Source of the DNA: an uncultured Alphaproteobacteria bacterium
GTDB lineage: Bacteria; Pseudomonadota; Alphaproteobacteria; Micropepsales; Micropepsaceae
Direction: 5' to 3'
Assembly (NCBI GenBank): GCA_903837555.1
Contig: CAILUV010000093.1
Location: 1-58,900 of the forward strand
DNA: 58,900 nucleotides
Under the pieces are notes generated by a model that did no database searches, had not been told where the DNA came from, and saw only the letters and a list, made by a program, of their open reading frames with translations. Positions within the stretch are counted from its first letter, which is position 1; the number at the start of each line of letters is the position of its first letter. Positions 40,079 to 48,720 of this stretch are shown here, piece after piece. The position numbers and the translations under genes were made by a program.

Positions 40079-41599
40079 ATGCAGCATGAAGCTTTCGCGA
40101 ATACCGAGGACTTTGGCGGCCCCGATATCGTGGCTGGACCAGGCCGGGTTTCGCGCCCCGGCGCGGACGCGCCCTATACCGGCTATGAGCTGGGCAAGCC
40201 CTATGACGAGATGTTCACGCGCGAAGGCAAGGCGCGCGCGCCCTATGCCGCGCTGGATTCGCGGCTATCGACGCTGCCGCTGGAAGAACTGAACCGTCGC
40301 CAGCAGGCCTGCGAGCAAAGCTTTCTGCACCAGGGCATCACCTTCACCGTCTACAACGACAACCGCGCCACCGAGCGGATCATACCCACCGATCTGCTGC
40401 CGCGTATCGTCACCGCCAAGGAATGGGACCGCATCGAACGCGGCCTGACCCAGCGCATTCTGGCGCTCAATCTGTTCCTGCGCGACATTTACGGCGACAG
40501 CCGGGTGCTGAAGGACGGCGTTGTGCCGCGCTCGATGATCTACGGCTCCAAGCATTACCGCCGCGAGATGCGCGGGCTGCCGGTGCCGCATGGCGCTTAC
40601 GTCAATATCTGCGGCAGCGATCTGGTGCGCAACGAAGCCGGCGATTTCGTCGTGCTGGAAGACAATCTGCGCGTGCCATCAGGCGTCAGCTACATGCTGG
40701 CCAATCGCGACGCGGTGCGCCGCGCCTTCCCGGCAGTGTTCCGCTCCATGGGCGTGCGCCCCATCGAGCATTACCCGCTGGAACTTCTGGCGACCTTGCG
40801 CTCGTTGGTGCCGTTCCACGAAGACGTTTCCATCGCGATTTTGACGCCGGGCGTTTTCAACTCCGCCTATTTTGAGCACGCTTTCCTGGCCCGCCAGATG
40901 GGCGTGGAACTGGTGGAAGGCCACGACCTGCTGGTGAACGACAATGTCGTTTATACCCGCACCACATCGGGCCTGAAGCGCATCGACGTGATCTACCGCC
41001 GTATCGATGACGATTTCGTCGATCCGCTGATTTTCCGCGAAGACAGCGCGCTGGGCGTGCCGGGACTGTTCAACGCCTATCGCGCCGGCAATGTGATGAT
41101 CGCCAACGCGCTGGGCACTGGCGTGGCCGACGACAAGGCGGTCTATGCCTATGTGCCGCGCCTGATCCGCTATTACCTTGCTGAAGAGCCGATCTTGGAC
41201 AATGTCGAAACCTTCCTCTGCCGCGAGGAAAAATCGCTCAGCCATGTGCTGGCCAACCTTGACAAGCTGGTGGTGAAGGCGGTGAGCGAAAGCGGCGGTT
41301 ACGGCATGCTGGTGGGCCCGCACGCTTCGCAGGCCGAACGCGAAGACTTCGCGCAGAAGATCAAGTCCGATCCCGAAAACTATATCGCCCAGCCCACCAT
41401 CCAGCTTTCCACCGCGCCGACCTTCATCGGCAGCGGCGTGGAGGCGCGGCATGTCGATTTGCGGCCCTTCATCCTGCACGGCGCCGAAACCAAGATCGTG
41501 CCCGGCGCGCTGACCCGCGTCGCCTTGAAGCGCGGCAGCCTGGTGGTCAATTCATCGCAAGGCGGCGGTTCGAAAGATACGTGGGTGTTGAGCCAGTAA
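40079..41599 (+). CDS. Circularly permuted ATP-grasp protein (COG2308)
   Basis: About 506 residues of the type 2 circularly permuted ATP-grasp family. Landmarks are [66 protein letters not shown] and, near the end, [10 protein letters not shown] and [13 protein letters not shown]. The family is predicted to form amide bonds with small molecules or peptides. It is followed two bases later by the alpha-E gene and then a transglutaminase-like gene, an operon repeated across bacteria. The start is the Met of [11 protein letters not shown]. Confidence 0.9.
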   Translation: MQHEAFANTEDFGGPDIVAGPGRVSRPGADAPYTGYELGKPYDEMFTREGKARAPYAALDSRLSTLPLEELNRRQQACEQSFLHQGITFTVYNDNRATERIIPTDLLPRIVTAKEWDRIERGLTQRILALNLFLRDIYGDSRVLKDGVVPRSMIYGSKHYRREMRGLPVPHGAYVNICGSDLVRNEAGDFVVLEDNLRVPSGVSYMLANRDAVRRAFPAVFRSMGVRPIEHYPLELLATLRSLVPFHEDVSIAILTPGVFNSAYFEHAFLARQMGVELVEGHDLLVNDNVVYTRTTSGLKRIDVIYRRIDDDFVDPLIFREDSALGVPGLFNAYRAGNVMIANALGTGVADDKAVYAYVPRLIRYYLAEEPILDNVETFLCREEKSLSHVLANLDKLVVKAVSESGGYGMLVGPHASQAEREDFAQKIKSDPENYIAQPTIQLSTAPTFIGSGVEARHVDLRPFILHGAETKIVPGALTRVALKRGSLVVNSSQGGGSKDTWVLSQ

Positions 41600-41600
41600 T

Positions 41601-42545
41601 ATGTTGAGCCGCGTCGCAGACTCTTTGTACTGGATGAGCCGCTATACCGAGCGGGCCGAGCACACCGCCCGCCTGATTGCGGTGAAGCTGGAATCTATGG
41701 TCGACCAGACGCCCGAAGACGCCGCCGCAAGCTGGGCGCGGGTCACCGAGGCGCTGACCGGCGAAAAAAGGGAAGCGTCGCATGATGCGTTCGCCATCAC
41801 GCAATATCTGGCCTTCGACCGCGACAATGATACGTCGCTGATCAATAGTCTGGCGGCGGCCCGCGACAATGCCCGCCAGGTGCGCGAAGCGCTGTCCAAC
41901 GAGGTCTGGGAAAACCTCAACCGGCTGTACCTGCGCATGTCGCCGGTCACGATCGACTCCATCTGGGTTCACACACCGGCGCGCCTGTTCCGTGAGGCCC
42001 TGGAAGAGATGCACGCGCTGGAAGGCGTGACCTACTCGACGCTCAGTCATGGCGAAGGCTGGTACTTCCTGGAACTCGGCCGGCATATCGAACGGGTGCA
42101 GCAGTTGGGCCGCCTGCTCGACCTGCATTTCAGCGCTGCCGCGCAGAACAGCGAAAGCGGCCCGAAATATTTCGACTGGCTGGTGCTGCTGAAATTTTGC
42201 ACCGCCTGGGAGCCCTATACCAAGCGCTATACCGCTTCGATCCGACCCCAGAAGATCGCCGAATTCCTGCTGTTCGATCCGGAATTTCCGCACTCCATCT
42301 GTTTTTCCGTCGACCGCATGACCGAAGCCCTGGCGCGCGTGGCGCCGGGCGCGCCGCCTGCCCGCCGCGCCGCGGTGGAACGGCTTGCGGGACGGTTGAA
42401 GGCGGCGGTGGATTTCGGCCAGGTGGACGAGTTGATGGCGGGCGGCGTCGCGCCCTTCATCGCCGACATCACCAAGCAGTGCGAGCAGATCCACAAGGCG
42501 CTGTACTCGTCCTACATCACCTATGGCGCGGAGACTGTTTTATGA
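41601..42545 (+). CDS. Alpha-E domain protein (COG2307)
   Basis: 314 residues, all helical. It begins MLSRVADSLYWMSRYTERAEHTARLI, the diagnostic start of the alpha-E family (quoted here only in part: LSRVADSLYWMSRYTERAE). GEGWYFLELGRHIERVQQL is a second conserved helix. Its partner is the preceding ATP-grasp protein; in some genomes the two are fused. Function unproven. It probably acts with the transglutaminase-like protein in a peptide- or amide-forming pathway (inference from conserved clustering). Confidence 0.9.
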   Translation: MLSRVADSLYWMSRYTERAEHTARLIAVKLESMVDQTPEDAAASWARVTEALTGEKREASHDAFAITQYLAFDRDNDTSLINSLAAARDNARQVREALSNEVWENLNRLYLRMSPVTIDSIWVHTPARLFREALEEMHALEGVTYSTLSHGEGWYFLELGRHIERVQQLGRLLDLHFSAAAQNSESGPKYFDWLVLLKFCTAWEPYTKRYTASIRPQKIAEFLLFDPEFPHSICFSVDRMTEALARVAPGAPPARRAAVERLAGRLKAAVDFGQVDELMAGGVAPFIADITKQCEQIHKALYSSYITYGAETVL

Positions 42546-42579
42546 GGCGAATTTTCGTCGCAAATTCGCGGGGTCTGTA

Positions 42580-43545
42580 ATGTTCTACTCGATCCGCCAT
42601 GTTACCCGTTTCCGCTACAATGCGCCGGTGCGCGAGGCAGTGATGGAATTGCGCATGCAGCCCCGCTCGGAAGGGCCGCAGGCGCTGCGCTCGTTCCAGA
42701 TCGCCACCAATCCCCGCGCCCAGCTCTATGCCTATACCGATCACCTGGGCAACGCGGTCTATCACTTCAACATGCTGCGCGAGCATGAAGACCTGCACAT
42801 CGAAGCGCAAGCGGTGGTGGAAATCGGCCAGATGCGCCCGCTGCCCGAACATCTCGACGCGCTGGAATGGGGCCGGTACAACGCCTTCAATCTCAGCGAT
42901 GATCATTTCGACATGCTGGAGCCGTCAAAGTTCGCGCGGCCTTCGCCGGAACTTGAAGCCTTCATGCGCATCGCCGACCTGTCCAAGCCAGAAGGTGACC
43001 CGCTGACGGCGCTCAAGACGCTTCAGCGCACCATCTATGATTCCTTTGAGTATCAGAGCGGCGTCACGGAAGTGAATTCTCCCATCGAAGTGGCGCTGGA
43101 ACAGCGCCGCGGCGTCTGCCAGGACTTCGCGCACATCATGACCGCCATCGGCCGGGTCTGGCGCATTCCCTGCCGCTATGTCTCCGGCTATCTCTATCAC
43201 AAGGGTTCGCGCGACCGCAGCACCGCCGACGCCACCCATGCCTGGGTCGAAGCCTATCTGCCCAGCCTGGGCTGGGTCGGGTTCGATCCCACCAACAACA
43301 TCATGGCCTGTGAACGCCATATCCGCGCCGCGGTGGGCCGCGACTATTCCGACGTGCCGCCGACGCGCGGCACCTACAAGGGCGGCGCGGACAGCGAATT
43401 GTCGATCGCCGTGTCGCTGGAACCGACCCAGGCCCCGGTGCGCCACGAGGATTTCTTGAAGGTTACGCGGCCGATGACGTCGCCGACCCCGACGCCCTCG
43501 ATGCCCGAAAGGCTGTATCACCAGCAGCAACAGCAGCAACAATAA
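42580..43545 (+). CDS. Transglutaminase-like protein with N-terminal Bact_transglu_N domain
   Basis: About 321 residues. The N-terminal beta domain starts SIRHVTRFRYNAPVREAVME. The papain-like core has the Cys in RRGVCQDFAH, the His in ATHAWVEAYLPSLGWVGF and the Asp in DPTNN. A low-complexity tail ends in a run of glutamines (HQQQQQQQ). It is third in the ATP-grasp/alpha-E operon. It is probably an amidase or peptidase acting on the product of its partners. The start is the Met of MFYSIRHVTRF. Confidence 0.9.
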   Translation: MFYSIRHVTRFRYNAPVREAVMELRMQPRSEGPQALRSFQIATNPRAQLYAYTDHLGNAVYHFNMLREHEDLHIEAQAVVEIGQMRPLPEHLDALEWGRYNAFNLSDDHFDMLEPSKFARPSPELEAFMRIADLSKPEGDPLTALKTLQRTIYDSFEYQSGVTEVNSPIEVALEQRRGVCQDFAHIMTAIGRVWRIPCRYVSGYLYHKGSRDRSTADATHAWVEAYLPSLGWVGFDPTNNIMACERHIRAAVGRDYSDVPPTRGTYKGGADSELSIAVSLEPTQAPVRHEDFLKVTRPMTSPTPTPSMPERLYHQQQQQQQ

Positions 43546-43586
43546 GCGGCTTGTGCCGTGCCTGCGCGCCTGTGATATGAAGGCGC

Positions 43587-43898
43587 ATGACTCAACGCCG
43601 AAAAAGAGAGCTGACCGGCACGCTGGAAGTGGATGGTTGGCCGCTGCGCTGGACGCTCAAAAGCGAACAGATCTGGAGCGCCAATGGCGACCATGTTGGC
43701 CTGCGCCTGTCGGTGGAACGCAGCGACGAACAACGCCGCGAGCTGATCCTGGAATATCCGTTTCAGGAGCTGCCGGGCGGCCGCACGGCGCGGCCCGACG
43801 TCAATGTCCACCGCCTGGCCGATGACGTGCGCGCCGCTATCGCGGAAGGCTGGAAGCCCAAATCGCGCGGACGGCCCTTCACACTGATGTGTGACTAA
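43587..43898 (+). CDS. Conserved hypothetical protein
   Basis: 103 residues, family not recognised. Strand-rich: GTLEVDGWPLRWTLKSEQIW, then LRLSVERSDEQRRELILEYP and a C-terminal helix before WKPKSRGRPFTLMCD. It lies 41 bp after the transglutaminase gene on the same strand, so it may be the fourth gene of that operon. Its TAA shares four bases with the stop of the minus-strand fragment that follows. Confidence 0.65.
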   Translation: MTQRRKRELTGTLEVDGWPLRWTLKSEQIWSANGDHVGLRLSVERSDEQRRELILEYPFQELPGGRTARPDVNVHRLADDVRAAIAEGWKPKSRGRPFTLMCD

Positions 43899-44101
43899 AC
43901 CAGTTCGCGGCGTTCCGCGCCCGAAGCGAACACTTCCAGCTCATCCGCCACATCCGGCATCAGGCTTTCCCAGTCCCCGAATTTCCTGGGTGACAGCACG
44001 CGGGTGCTGGCGTACCAGGGATATTCGTTCGTCCCCAGTTGCGGCCAGGTGCGGCCCGCGTTTCGCATATGCGGCAAAGAACGGCGCAAGAATCGTCGCA
44101 T
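43895..44101 (-). pseudogene. Remnant of a TPR-type glycosyltransferase/sulfotransferase C-terminus
   Basis: A 68-codon open frame containing YPWYASTRVLSPRKFGDWESLM, which resembles the C-terminal PWYPSxRLFRQ...GDW block of large TPR glycosyltransferases. The part upstream of it is replaced by an in-frame stop and then the oxygenase array on the opposite strand. It is best read as a truncated relic. A real short protein is possible, because its stop overlaps the neighbour's stop in the same way as several live genes here. Confidence 0.45.
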
Positions 44102-44137
44102 GGACTAAGCCGGAATCAGGTCCTAACGTCGACGTCA

Positions 44138-44725
44138 ATGACGGAAGAAAATCGCCTTGCCATGCTGACATTCACCGCTTGGGCGGATGCCTTCACGCCC
44201 GCGGAAATCGACCGCATCGTGGCGGATGGCGACAGCCTGATGCCCGAACGGGTTCAGCTTGCGGGCACGGCGCCGGGTGATCATGTAGCGGCGGCGGAAC
44301 GTCTTCGCATCACCCACACCGCCTGGATCGACCGCAACCCCGACACGCTCTGGCTGTTCGCACGCATGCAGGCCGTGGCGCAATCGCTGAACGACCAGAC
44401 CTATCAGTATGACCTGCGCGGCTTCAGCGAGAATTTCCAGTACACCGTCTATCACGGCAATGAAGGCGGCCATTATGACTGGCATGTCGATCACGGGCCG
44501 CTTCCGGCGCCGCGCAAATTGTCGATGACGGTGCAGCTCACCGATCCGTCGCAGTATCAGGGGTGTAACCTGGAATTCTGCGCCGGCGGCAATGTCGAAA
44601 TCGCGCCGCGTGACCGCGGCACGGTGGTGGCGTTTCGGTCTTACGTGCTGCACCGGGTGACGCCGATCACCGCTGGCGTGCGAAAGTCGCTGGTCGTCTG
44701 GACCACCGGGCCGAAGTTTCGCTGA
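44138..44725 (+). CDS. 2OG-Fe(II) oxygenase, array member 1
   Basis: 195 residues, a double-stranded beta-helix dioxygenase of the prolyl-hydroxylase/PKHD type. The iron triad is HxD in DWHVDHG plus the distal His in YVLHRVTPI; the 2OG-binding Arg is in GVRKSLVVW. The N-terminal block FTPAEIDRIVADGDSL is shared with all five members. It has no signal peptide and no other domain. It starts after the TPR remnant and its TGA overlaps the ATG of member 2. The target is unknown; hydroxylation of a protein or small molecule is the likely chemistry. Confidence 0.9.
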   Translation: MTEENRLAMLTFTAWADAFTPAEIDRIVADGDSLMPERVQLAGTAPGDHVAAAERLRITHTAWIDRNPDTLWLFARMQAVAQSLNDQTYQYDLRGFSENFQYTVYHGNEGGHYDWHVDHGPLPAPRKLSMTVQLTDPSQYQGCNLEFCAGGNVEIAPRDRGTVVAFRSYVLHRVTPITAGVRKSLVVWTTGPKFR

Positions 44726-45312
44726 TGAGCCAGGGGAACGGACAATATGGATCGACGCTGCCCTTCGCGGCCTGGGGCGGCGCCTTCACACCCGCCGAGC
44801 TGGACCGCATCGAGGCCTATGGCGATGGCCTGACCACGGCAAAGGCCACGGTCGCTGGCGATGCGCCCCAGGGAAAAGAAGACGACGCGTCGCGCATCTC
44901 GCGCACCGCCTGGATCGCGCGCAATGCCGAGACCGACTGGTTCTATGTCCGGATGGAGCGGATCGCCCGCACCCTGAACGACCAGTTGTGGCAATTCTCG
45001 ATCAGCGGTTTCTCCGAACTGTTCCAGTATACAATCTATAACGGGCAGGAGCAGGCCTATTTCGACTGGCATGTCGATCAGGGCTTTGTGGAAGTGCCGC
45101 GCAAACTGTCCTTTTCGCTGCAGCTTTCGCATGGTTCGCAATATGAGGGTTGCGACCTGCAGTTCCATGCGGGCAGACTGGTGGAAACCGCGCCAAGGGA
45201 GCGAGGCGTGGTGATTGCGTTTCCGTCTTATGTTCTGCATCGCGTGACGCCGATTACCAGCGGCACGCGAAAGTCGGTGGTGATCTGGATTACAGGGCCG
45301 AAGTTCAAGTGA
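44725..45312 (+). CDS. 2OG-Fe(II) oxygenase, array member 2
   Basis: 195 residues. All catalytic residues are kept: FDWHVDQG (HxD), YVLHRVTPI (distal His) and GTRKSVVIW (Arg). It differs from its siblings by EQAYFDWH where the others have a GGH[YF]DWH sequence, placing Tyr/Phe next to the active site. Its C-terminus, ITGPKFK, matches member 1 (TTGPKFR), suggesting these two are the most recent duplicates. Its start overlaps the member 1 stop (TGATG). Confidence 0.9.
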   Translation: MSQGNGQYGSTLPFAAWGGAFTPAELDRIEAYGDGLTTAKATVAGDAPQGKEDDASRISRTAWIARNAETDWFYVRMERIARTLNDQLWQFSISGFSELFQYTIYNGQEQAYFDWHVDQGFVEVPRKLSFSLQLSHGSQYEGCDLQFHAGRLVETAPRERGVVIAFPSYVLHRVTPITSGTRKSVVIWITGPKFK

Positions 45313-45353
45313 AGGGCGTTGCATAGAATAAGAACAGCAGCTGGGGGGCATGC

Positions 45354-45953
45354 ATGTCTTTTTTCAATCCCACATCGGCGCCGGTCATCATGCCGGGCGG
45401 ACTGGTGGCATGGGAAAATCTTTTTACGGCGGCCGAGCTGGATGCGGTCGAACGCTATGGCGACAGCCTCACGCAGGAACGGGCGGAGCTGCAGGCCAAG
45501 GCTTCGGGGCGCGACAGCATTCGCATCACGCGGGTGGCCTGGTTTCCGCGCAACCCGCAGACCGAAAGTTTCTATGCCCGCATGGAAGAAGTGGTGCTGC
45601 GGATCAATGCGCAGTTCTTTCGGTACGACCTGTCGGGCGTAGTGACATTTCAGTACGCTTTCTATGACGGCACCGAAGGCGGCCACTTTGATTGGCACAA
45701 GGATTATGGCCGCGATTATGGCGCCCCCGATCAGGAACCTCGCAAATTGTCGCTAAGCGTACAGTTGAGCGATGGCGCGAATTATCAGGGCTGCAATTTG
45801 GAAGTTCGCGGCGGAAATGAGACCGACATCGCGCCACGCTCGCGCGGCGCGGTCGTGGCGTTCCCGTCTTACGTCCTGCATCGCGTGACACCGATAACAT
45901 CGGGTGTGCGCAAATCACTCGTTGTCTGGGCGGTGGGACCGGAGTTCAAATAG
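45354..45953 (+). CDS. 2OG-Fe(II) oxygenase, array member 3
   Basis: 199 residues. The active site is FDWHKDYG, YVLHRVTPI and GVRKSLVVW. The loop after HxD is four or more residues longer than in the other copies (RDYGAPDQEPRKLS), which would reshape the substrate entrance. It shares the WHKD variant and the FF[RY]Y segment with member 4. It lies 41 bp after member 2 with GGGGGG-rich sequence upstream, and may carry its own ribosome-binding site. Confidence 0.9.
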   Translation: MSFFNPTSAPVIMPGGLVAWENLFTAAELDAVERYGDSLTQERAELQAKASGRDSIRITRVAWFPRNPQTESFYARMEEVVLRINAQFFRYDLSGVVTFQYAFYDGTEGGHFDWHKDYGRDYGAPDQEPRKLSLSVQLSDGANYQGCNLEVRGGNETDIAPRSRGAVVAFPSYVLHRVTPITSGVRKSLVVWAVGPEFK

Positions 45954-45984
45954 GCCTGCAAAGCCTGCGCCGGAAGCTCGTCAA

Positions 45985-46569
45985 ATGTTATTATCGCGTC
46001 CCGCGACTGTACCCGCGTCTGCGGGTGAGCATGTGGTGTGGGAAGGAGCTTTCACCAATGCCGAACTCGACCGGATCGAGGCGTATGGCGACAGCCTGGC
46101 CAAAAGCAAGGCCGATCTGTCGGGTTATCGCGCGCAATACGATTCCATCCGCGTCACCCAGGTTGCCTGGATCGAGCGCAATCCCGACACCGCCTGGCTG
46201 TATCACCGGGTGGAGGAAATCGTGCTGCGGCTGAACGAGCAGTTCTTCCGCTACGAACTGTACGCCCTGTCGGAAAGCTTTCAGTACACCGTCTATGACG
46301 GCGCCAAAGGGGGGCACTTCGATTGGCACAAGGATCACGGCAACGCGCAGGAAGCACCGCGCAAGATTTCGCTCAGCCTGCAACTGTCGGATGAAGATGC
46401 CTATCGCGGTTGCGATCTGGAAATTCATGGCGACTGGCGGCAGGCCGCGCCCCGCAAGCGCGGAACACTGATCGCTTTCCCGTCATTTATGCTGCATCGT
46501 GTAACCCCTATCGAGGCCGGCATCCGCAAGTCGCTGGTGATCTGGGCCGCAGGTCCGGAGTTTCGATGA
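45985..46569 (+). CDS. 2OG-Fe(II) oxygenase, array member 4
   Basis: 194 residues. The active site is FDWHKDHG, FMLHRVTPI and GIRKSLVIW. The N-terminal block FTNAELDRIEAYGDSL is almost identical to that of member 2 (FTPAELDRIEAYGDGL). The start chosen is the Met of MLLSRPATV, 31 bp after member 3; an earlier Met lies inside member 3. Its TGA overlaps the ATG of member 5, so the two are coupled. Confidence 0.9.
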   Translation: MLLSRPATVPASAGEHVVWEGAFTNAELDRIEAYGDSLAKSKADLSGYRAQYDSIRVTQVAWIERNPDTAWLYHRVEEIVLRLNEQFFRYELYALSESFQYTVYDGAKGGHFDWHKDHGNAQEAPRKISLSLQLSDEDAYRGCDLEIHGDWRQAAPRKRGTLIAFPSFMLHRVTPIEAGIRKSLVIWAAGPEFR

Positions 46570-47138
46570 CTGTGTCAGCACCATTGGTTCAGGGGCCTTT
46601 CGTGGCCTGGGAAGGCGCGCTTTCACCCTCTGAAGTGGATGCGATTGTCACCTATGGCGATGCGCTGCTGCACAGCAAGGGCACGATCGAAGGCAAGAGC
46701 GATACGATCGAGACGGTGCGGATCACCGATCTGGCCTGGATCGAACACGGCCCCGAGACACAGAAATTCTATGAGCGGCTCGCCCAGATCGTGCAGCGGC
46801 TCAATACCGACTTCTACCGCTTCGACCTGACGGGATTGGAGAACCTGCAATACACCATCTATGACGGGCGGCAGGGCGGCCATTACGACTGGCACATCGA
46901 TTTCGGGCACAAGAATTTCAAGCCGCGCAAGATTTCCCTCAGCGTCCAGCTCAGTGATCCGGCCGATTACGAGGGCTGCGAGCTGCAGTTCCAGATCGAC
47001 AGCCTACCGGTCACCGCCCCGCGCAGCCGCGGCACCGTGATCGCCTTTCCGTCCTTCTTCCTGCACCGGGTCACCCCGGTGACCCGGGGGGTGCGAAAGT
47101 CGCTGGTGCTCTGGGCCACGGGGCCTGATTTCCGCTAA
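46566..47138 (+). CDS. 2OG-Fe(II) oxygenase, array member 5
   Basis: 190 residues, the most divergent copy. The active site is still complete: YDWHIDFG, FFLHRVTPV and GVRKSLVLW. The N-terminal block is LSPSEVDAIVTYGDAL. The start at 46566 lies inside the stop of member 4 (ATGA). The array ends here, 49 bp before gpmI. The retention of the triad and arginine in all five copies argues for active, diversified enzymes rather than decaying duplicates. Confidence 0.9.
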   Translation: MTVSAPLVQGPFVAWEGALSPSEVDAIVTYGDALLHSKGTIEGKSDTIETVRITDLAWIEHGPETQKFYERLAQIVQRLNTDFYRFDLTGLENLQYTIYDGRQGGHYDWHIDFGHKNFKPRKISLSVQLSDPADYEGCELQFQIDSLPVTAPRSRGTVIAFPSFFLHRVTPVTRGVRKSLVLWATGPDFR

Positions 47139-47187
47139 CGCCTTCAAATGCATGGACAGGGGGGGCAGGGCTTCCTATTTTCCCGCC

Positions 47188-48720
47188 ATGATCCGCAAAC
47201 GCCCCGCTTTGCTCTGCATTCTCGACGGCTGGGGCTGGCGCGCCGACCCCGCCCCGGACAATGCCATCGCCCAGGGTTCCACACCCAACTACACCCGGCT
47301 CCTGGCCACCTGTCCGCATGCCCTGCTGGAAACCAGCGGCAATGCCGTGGGCCTGCCCAAGGGCCAGATGGGCAATTCCGAAGTCGGTCACATGAATATC
47401 GGCGCCGGCCGCATCGTGGCGCAGGATCTGCCGCGCATCGACGTCGCCATCGAAGATGGCAGCCTGGCGCGGCGCCCCGTGCTGCTCGCGCTGATTGATA
47501 AAGCCAAAAGCGCCCAGCGCGCGGTCCACATCATGGGCCTGATGTCGCCCGGCGGCGTGCATTGCCATCAGGATCACATGGCCGCGCTGGTGAAGATCGC
47601 CAGCGCGGCGGGCGTGCCGGTGTTCGTGCATGCCTTTCTGGACGGACGCGACACCCCGCCCAAAAGCGCCGGCGGCTTCGTTGCCAAGTTCCTGTCCGAC
47701 ATTGCCGGTCTGGCGGGCGTTCGTCTGGCGACCTTGTCAGGACGCTTCTACGCCATGGACCGCGACCAGCGCTGGGACCGGGTGGAAAAATGTACCAACG
47801 CCATCATCGATGCCTCGGCGCGCCGGTTTGACGATGCGGGCGCGGCCATCGAGTCGTCCTACGCCGAAGACATTACCGACGAATTTCTGGTTCCCTGCGT
47901 GCTGGGCGACTATGCGGGGGTGGAAGATGGCGACGTGTTGCTGTTCGCCAATTTCCGCGCTGATCGCGCGCGCGAGATTTCCGCGGCCTTGCTGGACAAG
48001 GGCTTTGACGGTTTTTCCCGCGCGAGAGTGCCGCAGTTCGGCGCGGCGGCGGGGCTGACCGAATATTCCGAACATCTCAAGACGCTGATGGCTTCGGTGT
48101 TCCCGCCCGAAGACGTGCGCGAAACGCTGGGCGAGGTGGTGTCGCGGCAGGGGCTGAAGCAGTTGCGCATCGCCGAGACCGAGAAATACGCACATGTCAC
48201 CTTCTTTCTGAATGGCGGGCGCGAGCAGGTGTTCGACGGCGAGGACCGCATCCTGGTGCCCAGCCCCAAGGTGGCGACCTACGACCACAAGCCGGAAATG
48301 AGCGCCTATGAAGTCACCGAAAAACTGGAAGAGGCGATTGCCGGCGGCAAATACGATCTGATCGTCTGCAACTACGCCAATCCCGACATGGTCGGACATA
48401 CCGGCATCATGAGCGCGGCCATCAAGGCGGTGGACACGATCGATGTGTGTCTGGGCCGGTTGATCACGGCTTTGGATAAAGCGGGCGGCGTGATGCTGCT
48501 CACCGCCGATCACGGCAATATCGAAATGATGGTCGATCCCGCCAGCGCCGAGCCTTACACGGCGCACACCACGCTGGACGTGCCGGTGATCGCGTATGGC
48601 GTGGACGGCACGCTCACCAACGGACGGCTGGCCGATGTCGCGCCGACGCTGCTGGATATGATGGGCCTCTCCCAGCCCGCGGCGATGAGCGGGCATTCCT
48701 TGCTGGTCAAAGGCGCGTGA
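47188..48720 (+). CDS. gpmI: 2,3-bisphosphoglycerate-independent phosphoglycerate mutase
   Basis: About 510 residues of the alkaline-phosphatase superfamily, manganese-dependent. ILDGWGWR at the N-terminus supplies a metal Asp, GNSEVGHMNIGAGR carries the catalytic Ser, DGRDTPPKSA follows, and the C-terminal metal site is LTADHGNIEMM and YTAHT. It interconverts 3- and 2-phosphoglycerate. The start is the Met of MIRKRPALL. Its stop overlaps the start of the envC gene. Confidence 0.95.
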   Translation: MIRKRPALLCILDGWGWRADPAPDNAIAQGSTPNYTRLLATCPHALLETSGNAVGLPKGQMGNSEVGHMNIGAGRIVAQDLPRIDVAIEDGSLARRPVLLALIDKAKSAQRAVHIMGLMSPGGVHCHQDHMAALVKIASAAGVPVFVHAFLDGRDTPPKSAGGFVAKFLSDIAGLAGVRLATLSGRFYAMDRDQRWDRVEKCTNAIIDASARRFDDAGAAIESSYAEDITDEFLVPCVLGDYAGVEDGDVLLFANFRADRAREISAALLDKGFDGFSRARVPQFGAAAGLTEYSEHLKTLMASVFPPEDVRETLGEVVSRQGLKQLRIAETEKYAHVTFFLNGGREQVFDGEDRILVPSPKVATYDHKPEMSAYEVTEKLEEAIAGGKYDLIVCNYANPDMVGHTGIMSAAIKAVDTIDVCLGRLITALDKAGGVMLLTADHGNIEMMVDPASAEPYTAHTTLDVPVIAYGVDGTLTNGRLADVAPTLLDMMGLSQPAAMSGHSLLVKGA

